Source: Desulfococcus sp. | GTDB taxonomy: Bacteria > Desulfobacterota > Desulfobacteria > Desulfobacterales > Desulfosalsimonadaceae | Reading direction: 5' to 3' | DNA: 5,659 nucleotides | Assembly: GCA_024641805.1 (NCBI GenBank) | Contig: JAHECJ010000172.1 | Span: 1-5,659, forward strand | In this document: one piece after another, positions 1 through 5,238 of the stretch | Layout of the letters: every line of letters starts with the position of its first letter | How positions within the stretch are numbered: the stretch's first letter is position 1 | The notes under the pieces: model-generated | The model's database searches: none | Told to the model about the DNA's origin: nothing | What the model saw: the letters and a program-made list of their open reading frames with translations, nothing else | Translations under genes and position numbers: made by a program

Positions 1-1
1 G

Positions 2-676
2 CAGATTGAATACTGCAGCCCCCCATTGCTTGCTGATGACGAACGGATGTTTGATTCCCTCCTGGTTTTTATTGATCAGACAAACACAATTATCCGAAAT
101 CGTCTGGGCATTGAATATATCGGAACGGATTTTATGTCGGGGCGCGCTGGCGCACCGCTGTGTCTTAACACAGACAGATATGTCAAGCTGCATGACCGGT
201 TGGCAAAAGTGGGCACACGGGGTCTTGAAATGATGAAAGGAACCGCATCCATTCATCTTCACGTGCTAATTTCAGATATCAAAGAAATTCTTCCATTGTT
301 TAATTTTTTGTGTAAACTGTCGATTACAGATGAGTTTAAAATGTCAAAGGAGCGCAGAAAAATATGGGATCATACGGATGCATCCCGATGCGGCCTTCCG
401 CCATGCTGTTTTGCGCAACTGACATCATCGGAAGAACTCATTGATCGACTGATACGATTTGCACTCCATGCGGATGTACTTGGAGAAAATATTGCTTTTG
501 TCAATTCATCGGACCGATCTTTTAAAACATTTTTATATCATATGACAACATTATTTACGGATGTCCGCTTTAATCTCAAGGGGCCGACGCTTGAAATGCG
601 GACCATGAACAGCATGCCCATCGACCAATTTAAAGCCAGATGGAATCTATTTGTTTCCCTTCTTAAAAATCTTTAA
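2..676 (+). CDS. Glutamate-cysteine ligase (GCS2) family protein, C-terminal part (5' end outside window)
   Basis: Only the last 224 residues are visible. The frame is open to the left edge, so the TTG at 26 is an internal Leu codon and not the start. The family normally joins L-glutamate to L-cysteine using ATP, the first step of glutathione synthesis, in the cytoplasm. The resemblance is to the plant/alphaproteobacterial GCS2 branch, recognised from memory of motifs. These are, in fragment numbering, IEY near the start (2-4), the RY...KVGTRGLEMM block at 59-78 (family: RY...PKVGTLGLDMM), IWDHTDASRCGLPP at 121-134 (family: IWTDTDKDRTGMLP) and TTLFTDVRFNLKGPTLEMR at 182-200 (family: TIFPEVR...LEMRG). 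After LEMR only about 24 residues remain, whereas plant-type enzymes carry roughly a further 100, so the C-terminus is short. A related carboxylate-amine ligase acting on another substrate cannot be excluded. The downstream glutaredoxin, 22 bp away, supports a thiol role. Confidence 0.75.
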   Translation, partial: QIEYCSPPLLADDERMFDSLLVFIDQTNTIIRNRLGIEYIGTDFMSGRAGAPLCLNTDRYVKLHDRLAKVGTRGLEMMKGTASIHLHVLISDIKEILPLFNFLCKLSITDEFKMSKERRKIWDHTDASRCGLPPCCFAQLTSSEELIDRLIRFALHADVLGENIAFVNSSDRSFKTFLYHMTTLFTDVRFNLKGPTLEMRTMNSMPIDQFKARWNLFVSLLKNL

Positions 677-698
677 TTTATAAGGAGACGTTTTTTCT

Positions 699-962
699 AT
701 GGTAAATATTGATATTTATACGTCGAGATCCTGTCCTTATTGTGCGCGTGCCAAGGCTTTGCTAAAGAGCAAGGGGGTTTCATTCAATGAACTGGAAGTT
801 GACGGTAATCCAGAGTTAATCGCGGAATCGGTGAAAAGGAGCGATGGCATGAGAACCGTTCCGCAGATTTTTATTGAGAATTATCATGTCGGCGGATATG
901 ATGATTTAAGTAGTTTAGATCAAAACGGAAAATTGGATTCACTGATAGGGATGAATATTTGA
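699..962 (+). CDS. grxC: Glutaredoxin, class I dithiol (CPYC)
   Basis: A small cytoplasmic oxidoreductase of 87 residues that reduces disulfides and glutathione-mixed disulfides at the expense of glutathione. The whole protein is one thioredoxin fold. It has an N-terminal beta strand (IDIYTS), the active site CPYC at residues 12-15, the cis-proline motif TVP at 53-55 and the glutathione-binding GGYDDL turn at 65-70. The length and motif spacing match GrxC of Proteobacteria (about 82-87 residues). The ATG at 699 is preceded by AAGGAGA at 682-688, a good ribosome binding site about 10-11 bases upstream. It follows a glutamate-cysteine ligase family gene by 22 bp, which suggests that the enzyme making the thiol and the enzyme using it are co-transcribed. 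Fold and function are clear. The symbol grxC is by family resemblance. Confidence 0.93.
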   Translation: MVNIDIYTSRSCPYCARAKALLKSKGVSFNELEVDGNPELIAESVKRSDGMRTVPQIFIENYHVGGYDDLSSLDQNGKLDSLIGMNI

Positions 963-987
963 TTTTTTGTCAATATACGGAAAGTTC

Positions 988-993
988 AGGGGG
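988..993 (+). promoter_or_regulatory. Ribosome binding site favouring the ATG start of the PilZ gene
   Basis: AGGGGG lies 12 bases before the ATG at 1006. It sits inside the longer reading frame that begins with TTG at 967 and only 3 bases before an in-frame TTG at 997. It therefore supports ATG 1006 over both TTG codons. The TTG at 967 lies 4 bases after the glutaredoxin stop codon and has no purine-rich sequence of its own. Confidence 0.5.
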
Positions 994-1005
994 TATTTGA
1001 CTTAT

Positions 1006-1386
1006 ATGAATAAACGGAACAATACCAGAAGCCAAGTCTGGCCGGATACGACGGCAACAATCAAAGTTGCGGAAGCTTATGGCGCAGGATCCAGAAGACA
1101 TACCATAATCAAAGGAATCGTTCAGAATTTAGGGGCGAACGGCTTCTTTATCAAAACAGATGAAATTGCCCCGGTTCCGGCAAGGGCGGATATTGTCATA
1201 GATTTTGATCCGGAATCGAAAATACCTGCAATGACGATTCGCGCAGAAGGAGAGACCGTTCATAACTCAAAGGGAGGAATTGGCATTCGTTTTACCAACA
1301 TTGATTTAAACAAACTGCAGAAATGCATTGTTGCTAAAATGAATAAACTGGAAGAAGAGACAAAATATAAACTGACGGGAGAGTAG
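1006..1386 (+). CDS. Stand-alone PilZ-domain protein (probable c-di-GMP effector)
   Basis: A 126-residue protein that is essentially one PilZ domain, with no membrane segment or signal peptide. PilZ proteins bind cyclic di-GMP and control motility, exopolysaccharide or secretion through partners that cannot be read here. The RxxxR half of the ligand site is seen as R4-NNT-R8. The second motif, normally [D/N]xSxxG, appears as N41-L-G-A-N-G46, with Gly in place of Ser. A GIGIRF strand at 91-96 followed by ND-like residues is typical of the domain end. The C-terminal 25 residues are a charged helix (KMNKLEEETK). The ATG at 1006 is preferred because a purine run precedes it and the arginine motif sits just inside it. 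A TTG start at 967 would add 13 residues. It lies 43 bp after the glutaredoxin gene and is probably in the same transcript. The ligand affinity is uncertain because of the Ser-to-Gly change. Confidence 0.78.
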   Translation: MNKRNNTRSQVWPDTTATIKVAEAYGAGSRRHTIIKGIVQNLGANGFFIKTDEIAPVPARADIVIDFDPESKIPAMTIRAEGETVHNSKGGIGIRFTNIDLNKLQKCIVAKMNKLEEETKYKLTGE

Positions 1387-1730
1387 TCAGTGTTGATTAT
1401 CGTTTTTCGGTTTTCCACCGCTTTCCATACTATCTATGGCGCAGAAAATAATAAACGGGAATGTGATAATGAACTCAAAGATAAATCCAATGGGGATGGT
1501 AATTAATATTAAGGGAAGATTGACTGTATAAAATTTAATTTTTTTTAAAATCATTTGAATTTCAGTAATCGTATCATTTCTTTATATAATAAATTTTTCA
1601 GGCAGTGTTTAGAATTTATATACCGGTTTTGAAAAATGGCAAGTGAAAAATCCTGGCTAAAGAATTTTTTGATTTTTCTTGTCAATGGTCATACTGTTTG
1701 TCCGGGGAATGACGCCGGAGAAGATTTTTT
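1387..1730. other. AT-rich convergent intergenic region, no gene recognised
   Basis: This 344-bp stretch lies between the stop codons of the PilZ gene (+) and the Hsp33 gene (-). It is rich in A and T runs, for example around 1530-1550 and 1581-1598. I find no convincing coding sequence. The longest tidy frame read, 1636-1734 on the + strand (32 codons), has no ribosome binding site and resembles nothing I know. A short perfect inverted repeat, CCATA/TATGG at 1425-1439, lacks a T run. A weak hairpin with a T tract at 1701-1732 is listed separately. No tRNA, CRISPR repeat or insertion sequence end is visible. Confidence 0.6.
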
Positions 1731-1732
1731 TT
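1701..1732 (+). terminator. Possible weak intrinsic terminator
   Basis: TCCGG at 1701-1705 pairs with CCGGA at 1715-1719 across a 9-base loop, and eight T residues follow at 1725-1732. The stem is only 5 bp and is separated from the T tract by GAAGA, so it is a poor match to the standard model. It also lies more than 300 bp downstream of the PilZ stop codon. It is the only hairpin plus T run I see that could end the + strand operon before it runs into the convergent Hsp33 gene. Confidence 0.3.
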
Positions 1733-2567
1733 AATGGGAATCCGATGAAGCCCTCTGCTGAATATCCCGCTTAGTAATCCGGTAGGCGGTTTTACAGTAT
1801 TCACAAACCACTTCAAGAGCATCCTCGCCCGGCAGGAAAAGATCCTCATCCGTAGTGTTTATTAATTTTCCGATATTATCAATCATCTGTTTTTGGGAAC
1901 ATCCGCATTTAAATTCAACCGGCTGGCTGGCAAGATATTTAAATCCCTCCTTTTCAAATGCGTTTAGAATAGGTATATGATCCGTCAAACCTTTTGACAT
2001 GATTTCCTTGATCGGGACCATGTATCTGTCAAACGCCTCATCCGAATCGACGGGTTCCTCATGGGAAGTCAACGGCAGCTGATGGAGCATAAAACTTTGA
2101 TCACTTTTGTCGGAAACACAGATTCGACTTTTGGTTTGGTGAGACATGGAAAGCACATGGTTCATGATTTCGTTGATGCCCACATTCTGAAGATCAATGA
2201 TGGACTGGTAGGGCATTTCAGCGCTTGGCAGAAATTTCATCTGTCGCACCTGACCGGTGACGGTCTCAGGATCGACGTTCAGATCATCTGAATAGAACAT
2301 TCCCCGCATAAGGCCCTGGGTATTCATTTCGATCTTCAGCCTGAAGTAGGGGGATTCCGAATCAATGTAAAAGCAGAAATACTCCCCATGCTTCAACAGT
2401 CCCAGCATCAGTTGCACGCTTAAAACAGCCGACCGGAAACAGGAAAATCCCCCGGGCGAAAACTCATGGGTTAAAACCAGATCCTGGATGAGTTTCTGTC
2501 CCTCTAAAAAATATAACGCAGATTTTTTCCCTTGATCAATGAACGTATATAACCGGCTTTGATTCAT
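1731..2567 (-). CDS. hslO: Hsp33 redox-regulated molecular chaperone (divergent)
   Basis: Hsp33 is a cytoplasmic holdase chaperone. Reduced protein holds zinc through four cysteines and is inactive. Oxidation makes disulfides, releases zinc and exposes a site for unfolding proteins. This 278-residue protein has the diagnostic C-terminal switch: C221-G-C223 and C255-E-Y-C258, separated by 31 residues (30 in the E. coli protein), followed by AYRITKRDI, a typical family ending. The N-terminal chaperone domain is divergent but collinear: DxGK...GQKLIQDL near 11-30, PYFRLKIE...GLMRGM at 73-90, and the QTKSRICVSD...FMLHQLP segment at 144-165 matching the family's 'QTPSA...GG(F)LIQLLP' region. The ATG at 2567 has AAAAAGGA 15 bases upstream, a longer gap than usual. 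Additional cysteines occur at 43, 65 and 150. The gene stands alone, converging on the glutaredoxin/PilZ set and downstream of the tRNA-Leu terminator. Confidence 0.87.
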   Translation of the reverse strand: MNQSRLYTFIDQGKKSALYFLEGQKLIQDLVLTHEFSPGGFSCFRSAVLSVQLMLGLLKHGEYFCFYIDSESPYFRLKIEMNTQGLMRGMFYSDDLNVDPETVTGQVRQMKFLPSAEMPYQSIIDLQNVGINEIMNHVLSMSHQTKSRICVSDKSDQSFMLHQLPLTSHEEPVDSDEAFDRYMVPIKEIMSKGLTDHIPILNAFEKEGFKYLASQPVEFKCGCSQKQMIDNIGKLINTTDEDLFLPGEDALEVVCEYCKTAYRITKRDIQQRASSDSH

Positions 2568-2682
2568 GATATTGTCACGGAATCCTTTTTTATTTCAGTG
2601 ATGTCATTTTTGGGCTGTTGAAAACAAAAAGAGCAGGGGAATTGTTTATGAATTGTATTTCGGCTGAATTTATTTAGCGTAA

Positions 2683-2712
2683 TGCATAATTCTAAAATCA
2701 AGTGGCAACCAA
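2683..2712 (-). promoter_or_regulatory. Possible promoter for hslO
   Basis: In the 186 bp between the terminator and hslO, read on the - strand, TTGGTT (2707-2712) and TATGCA (2683-2688) are 18 bases apart. They loosely resemble a sigma-70 type -35/-10 pair. The -10 match is poor, and other AT-rich hexamers nearby, such as TTGATT with TAAATA 19 apart, are as plausible. A promoter is expected in this interval because a strong terminator lies just upstream. The exact position is a guess. Confidence 0.22.
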
Positions 2713-2753
2713 TGTGATAAATGGCTATTATCTTTACCTGTGGCCTAAAAAAC

Positions 2754-2787
2754 AAAAGCCGCGATCATGAATGATTGCGGCTTTTTT
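2754..2787 (-). terminator. Strong intrinsic terminator, likely bidirectional, ending the rimI-gap-tpiA-secG-tRNA unit
   Basis: AAAAGCCGCGATCA at 2754-2767 pairs with TGATTGCGGCTTTT at 2772-2785, giving about 14 bp with one G-T pair and a four-base TGAA loop. Read on the - strand the stem is followed by TTTTGTTTTTT, and on the + strand it ends in six T residues. It can therefore stop transcription from either side. It lies just downstream of the tRNA 3' end at 2795 and upstream of hslO. It should end the long - strand transcription unit and insulate hslO. Confidence 0.9.
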
Positions 2788-2794
2788 GAATATA

Positions 2795-2880
2795 TGGTGC
2801 CGAAGGCCGGACTTGAACCGGCACGGGCGTAACCCACTACCCCCTCAAGATAGCGTGTCTACCAATTCCACCACTTCGGC
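2795..2880 (-). tRNA. tRNA-Leu (anticodon GAG)
   Basis: An 86-base class II tRNA that decodes CUC and CUU leucine codons. The acceptor stem is GCCGAAG paired perfectly with CTTCGGC, followed by A and an encoded CCA end at 2795-2797. The D arm contains AATTGGTAGA. The anticodon stem CTATC/GGTAG closes the seven-base loop TTGAGGG, with anticodon GAG at 2844-2846. A long variable arm (GGG...CCC), characteristic of Leu/Ser/Tyr tRNAs, is present, and the T arm is GCCGG-TTCAAGT-CCGGC. It closely resembles E. coli leuU. It begins 13 bp after the secG stop codon and is probably cut from the same transcript. The secG-tRNA-Leu(GAG) pairing is also known from E. coli. Confidence 0.97.
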
Positions 2881-2893
2881 ACGAATCTGTTTG

Positions 2894-3358
2894 TTATTCA
2901 GGTAACTGCGGTGTCGTTGATTGTTCGGTTATCGGCGCTGGCGCTGCTTCGGTTGGTAATGATTCCGTCGCAGGATGATCCGTAGCCGTTGCGTCCGCTG
3001 GCAGTGCTTCCGTAGTTGCTGCTTTCGATTCAGCAGGAGTTTGTTCAGTCGTCGGAGTCGGTTGCACCGGAACAGCGGGCTGCGTCTGCTGGGTAGCCGG
3101 TTTGAAGTCAGACACTACTGATTTGCCGCCGCTCTTTGATATATAGGCAAGGGTCAACGAAGTGATCATAAATACAACCGCTGCCACTGTCGTCATTTTG
3201 CCAAGAAAGGTCGCGGCACCGGTGTTTCCGAAAAGGGCCTGGCTCCCCGCGCCACCAAAAACAGCCCCCATATTTGCGCCTTTTCCAGTTTGCAAAAGAA
3301 CAATCAGGATAAGGGCAATACTCACAATTACGTGTATTGTTACGATGAATGCAGTCAT
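2894..3358 (-). CDS. secG: SecG, preprotein translocase subunit with long Pro/Ala/Thr-rich tail
   Basis: SecG is the small auxiliary subunit of the SecYEG channel in the inner membrane. It assists SecA-driven export. This 154-residue protein has a first membrane helix at about 3-23, the conserved loop LLQTGKGANMGAVFGGAGSQ at 21-40 leading into ALFGNTGA, and a second helix at about 55-74. These are the family's defining features. From about residue 85 to the end is a 70-residue low-complexity tail of Pro, Ala, Thr, Glu and Gln with no hydrophobic segment, probably disordered. E. coli SecG is about 110 residues, so the tail is long. The ATG at 3358 starts 23 bp after the tpiA stop and has only a weak GAGAC upstream, so translation may depend on coupling to tpiA. 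The tRNA-Leu gene follows 13 bp downstream. Confidence 0.95.
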   Translation of the reverse strand: MTAFIVTIHVIVSIALILIVLLQTGKGANMGAVFGGAGSQALFGNTGAATFLGKMTTVAAVVFMITSLTLAYISKSGGKSVVSDFKPATQQTQPAVPVQPTPTTEQTPAESKAATTEALPADATATDHPATESLPTEAAPAPITEQSTTPQLPE

Positions 3359-3381
3359 AAGTCTCTATTATTTGATTAATA

Positions 3382-4137
3382 TTAAAAATGTATAATTTTA
3401 CTGAATGATTCCGGCTGCAAACTGGCTCCGCCAACTAAAGCGCCGTCAACATCCGGCAAAGCCATCAACTCGGATACATTATCCGGCTTGACGCTGCCTC
3501 CATACAGAATTCGAGTGGCTTTTGCAATCATATTTCCGAAATTATTTTCGAGCATGTCTCTTAAAAATGAGTGAACCTCCTGGACTTGGTCCTGTGTCGC
3601 TGTTTTGCCTGTGCCGATTGCCCAGACCGGCTCATATGCAATAACAATCGAATGGTGCTCATCTAAAATTAGACTTTCTAACCCCTTTTTGACCTGTTTG
3701 TCAAGCACTGAAAATGTTTTTTTATCATCTCTTTGCGTTTCTGTTTCACCGACACAAAGAATCGGGATGAGGCCGGACGTGCTGGCAGCTTTGATTCTTT
3801 TGTTAACCGTCTCGTCTGTTTCCCCGAAATATTGACGGCGTTCGGAGTGGCCGATAATAACATATTGACATCCTGATGAAATCAGCATAGGAGGAGAAAT
3901 CTCCCCGGTAAAAGCGCCTTCTTTTTCCCAGAAAATGTTCTGGGCGCCAAGATCAATCCGGCTGTCCCGGATGACCTCTGATACGACTGCCAGAGAAGTG
4001 AACGGCGGTGCAATCATGATGTCGACGCCGTCAATATCAGAGACCAGTTTTACCAGTCGGGATGCTGCATCCACTGCTTCATTGCAGGTTTTATACATTT
4101 TCCAGTTTCCAGCGATCAATGGGATGCGATATTCCAT
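3382..4137 (-). CDS. tpiA: Triosephosphate isomerase
   Basis: A cytoplasmic enzyme that interconverts dihydroxyacetone phosphate and glyceraldehyde 3-phosphate in glycolysis and gluconeogenesis. The full-length 251-residue (beta/alpha)8 barrel carries all key residues. N11 and K13 lie in AGNWKM, H97 in the IIGHSERR motif (catalytic His), and E169 in AYEPVWAIGTGKTA (catalytic Glu plus the mobile phosphate-gripping loop 6). GGSV at 213-216 and the VGGASL region at 235-240 complete the phosphate site. The ATG at 4137 is preceded by AGAGGAGT (4145-4152 on the + strand), a good ribosome binding site. The gene is 84 bp downstream of gap with a hairpin and T run in between, and 23 bp upstream of secG. 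The next enzyme of the pathway, GAPDH, is its neighbour, so joint expression is expected, though perhaps at a lower level than gap. Confidence 0.98.
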   Translation of the reverse strand: MEYRIPLIAGNWKMYKTCNEAVDAASRLVKLVSDIDGVDIMIAPPFTSLAVVSEVIRDSRIDLGAQNIFWEKEGAFTGEISPPMLISSGCQYVIIGHSERRQYFGETDETVNKRIKAASTSGLIPILCVGETETQRDDKKTFSVLDKQVKKGLESLILDEHHSIVIAYEPVWAIGTGKTATQDQVQEVHSFLRDMLENNFGNMIAKATRILYGGSVKPDNVSELMALPDVDGALVGGASLQPESFSKIIHF

Positions 4138-4164
4138 AAAGAATACTCCTCTGCTTGAAAGATG

Positions 4165-4213
4165 AAAAAAAACAGCCAGAGACCGATTGTTTAAGCAAAT
4201 CTCGATCTCTGGC
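4165..4213 (-). terminator. Terminator-like hairpin between gap and tpiA (possible partial terminator)
   Basis: Read on the - strand, GCCAGAGA (4206-4213) pairs perfectly with TCTCTGGC (4175-4182), with further short pairing (CGA with TCG) inside. It is followed by TG and eight T residues (4165-4172). This has the form of an intrinsic terminator placed 9 bases after the gap stop codon. Because tpiA starts 27 bases further on, with no obvious promoter between, it more likely reduces read-through, or protects the gap mRNA 3' end, than ends the operon completely. The apical region of about 23 bases is large and imperfect. Confidence 0.75.
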
Positions 4214-4221
4214 GGATCTAT

Positions 4222-5226
4222 TTAAAGCTGTTTGCCGATCATTTCCGCCAGATCGACCATTCGGGTGGAGTATCCGGTTTCATTATCGTACCAGGATAAT
4301 ACTTTCACCATATTATCAATAACGTAAGTTGTCGGTGCATCAACAATGGAGGAAAGGGTGCAGCCGTTAAAGTCACTGGAGACCAGCGGCAGGTCACTGT
4401 AACCGAGTATTCCGGAAAGGGCGTTTTCTGACGCGCTTTTTAATGCCGCATTAATCTCGGCCGCACTGATGCCCGCTTTTTTAATTGTGACCACCAGATC
4501 GACAACCGATACATTCGGGGTCGGTACACGGATGGAAAGCCCATTCAGTTTACCGTTCAGTTCCGGCAGAACCAGGCCGACAGCCTTCGCCGCACCGGTC
4601 GTGGTAGGAATCATCGATAAGCAGGCGGATCTCGCCCTGCGAAGATCTTTATGAGGGGCATCCAGTAACCGCTGGTCGCCAGTGTATGAATGAACGGTGG
4701 TCATTAAGCCGGCGATAATCCCGAACTCATCGTTCAGAACTTTGGCGATCGGTGCCAGACAGTTTGTCGTGCAGGATGCATTGGATATGATATGATGGCT
4801 ATCTGCATCGTACTTGGAAGAATTAACGCCCATCACGATGGTAATATCCGGTTCTTTTGCAGGTGCGGAAATGATTACTTTTTTAGCGCCGGCGGATAAA
4901 TGTTTGGCTGCGGTGCCTCTGTCCCGGAACAGGCCGGTGCATTCAGCGGCGATGTCTACATCAAATTTTTTCCAGGGAAGGGTCGCCGGGTCTCTTTCCG
5001 AAAAAACCGCAATGGATTTCCCTTCTATTTCGATGGCATTTTCTTTAGGGGTAATTTGAACATCAAGTTTATCATGGACTGAATCATAGGTCAGCAGGTG
5101 AGCAATGGATTCAGGATCCATTAAATCATTGACGGCGACAATTTCAATATCCGAGCGATTTAAAGCGGCCCGGAACACAAGCCTTCCAATTCTTCCAAGA
5201 CCATTGATTGCTATTTTCGTAGCCAT
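4222..5226 (-). CDS. gap: Glyceraldehyde-3-phosphate dehydrogenase, type I
   Basis: A cytoplasmic homotetramer that oxidises and phosphorylates glyceraldehyde 3-phosphate to 1,3-bisphosphoglycerate with NAD(P)+. The 334 residues match the usual length. The Rossmann motif INGLGRIGR is at 7-15. Asp34, in VNDL, is the position linked to NAD preference. The active site SNASCTTNCLAPI has nucleophile C152, and the helper His is H179 in TTVHSYT. The phosphate-site segment is LLDAPHKDLRRARSA (187-201), and SWYDNETGYS at 311-320 is the nicotinamide-contacting end. Ala-Pro at 190-191 stands where the Bacillus NAD enzyme has Leu-Pro and the chloroplast enzyme has Ala-Ser, so cofactor choice is probably NAD but not certain. 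The start at 5226 (MATKIAING) is chosen because AAAGGAGG sits 4 bases upstream. An ATG 15 codons earlier would overlap rimI. rimI ends 10 bp upstream and tpiA follows. Confidence 0.98.
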   Translation of the reverse strand: MATKIAINGLGRIGRLVFRAALNRSDIEIVAVNDLMDPESIAHLLTYDSVHDKLDVQITPKENAIEIEGKSIAVFSERDPATLPWKKFDVDIAAECTGLFRDRGTAAKHLSAGAKKVIISAPAKEPDITIVMGVNSSKYDADSHHIISNASCTTNCLAPIAKVLNDEFGIIAGLMTTVHSYTGDQRLLDAPHKDLRRARSACLSMIPTTTGAAKAVGLVLPELNGKLNGLSIRVPTPNVSVVDLVVTIKKAGISAAEINAALKSASENALSGILGYSDLPLVSSDFNGCTLSSIVDAPTTYVIDNMVKVLSWYDNETGYSTRMVDLAEMIGKQL

Positions 5227-5230
5227 TTTT

Positions 5231-5238
5231 CCTCCTTT
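5231..5238 (-). promoter_or_regulatory. Strong ribosome binding site of gap overlapping the rimI stop codon
   Basis: Read on the - strand, AAAGGAGG is a near-perfect match to the 16S rRNA tail and ends 4 bases before the gap ATG at 5226. Its first two bases belong to the TAA stop of rimI (5237-5239). This fixes the gap start and rejects the longer frame beginning at 5271. It also suggests that ribosomes finishing rimI can pass directly to gap. Confidence 0.85.

Noticed and set aside
26..28. TTG as the start of the GCS2-family gene
   Set aside because: The frame is open to the window edge and the upstream codons (QIEYCSPP) fit the family, so the gene begins outside the window.
967..1005. TTG start for the PilZ protein adding 13 residues
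   Set aside because: No ribosome binding site before 967. The ATG at 1006 has a purine run upstream and sits just before the PilZ arginine motif.
1555..1590. TTGAAT and TATAAT in the intergenic region as a + strand promoter
   Set aside because: The spacing is 24 bases, far from 17, and no gene follows on that strand. AT-rich sequence yields such hexamers by chance.
1636..1734. 32-codon + strand frame before hslO
   Set aside because: No ribosome binding site, low-complexity AT-rich codons, and it runs into the T tract and the hslO stop. Likely chance.
2061..2291. 76-codon + strand frame inside hslO, and similar opposite-strand frames inside tpiA and gap
   Set aside because: They are antisense shadows of clearly recognised genes, with no family resemblance of their own.
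2564..2755. 63-codon frame on the - strand whose TGA overlaps the hslO ATG by four bases (ATGA), as if coupled
   Set aside because: It starts with TTG inside the terminator stem, has no ribosome binding site, and its product resembles nothing I know. The interval is better read as the hslO leader.
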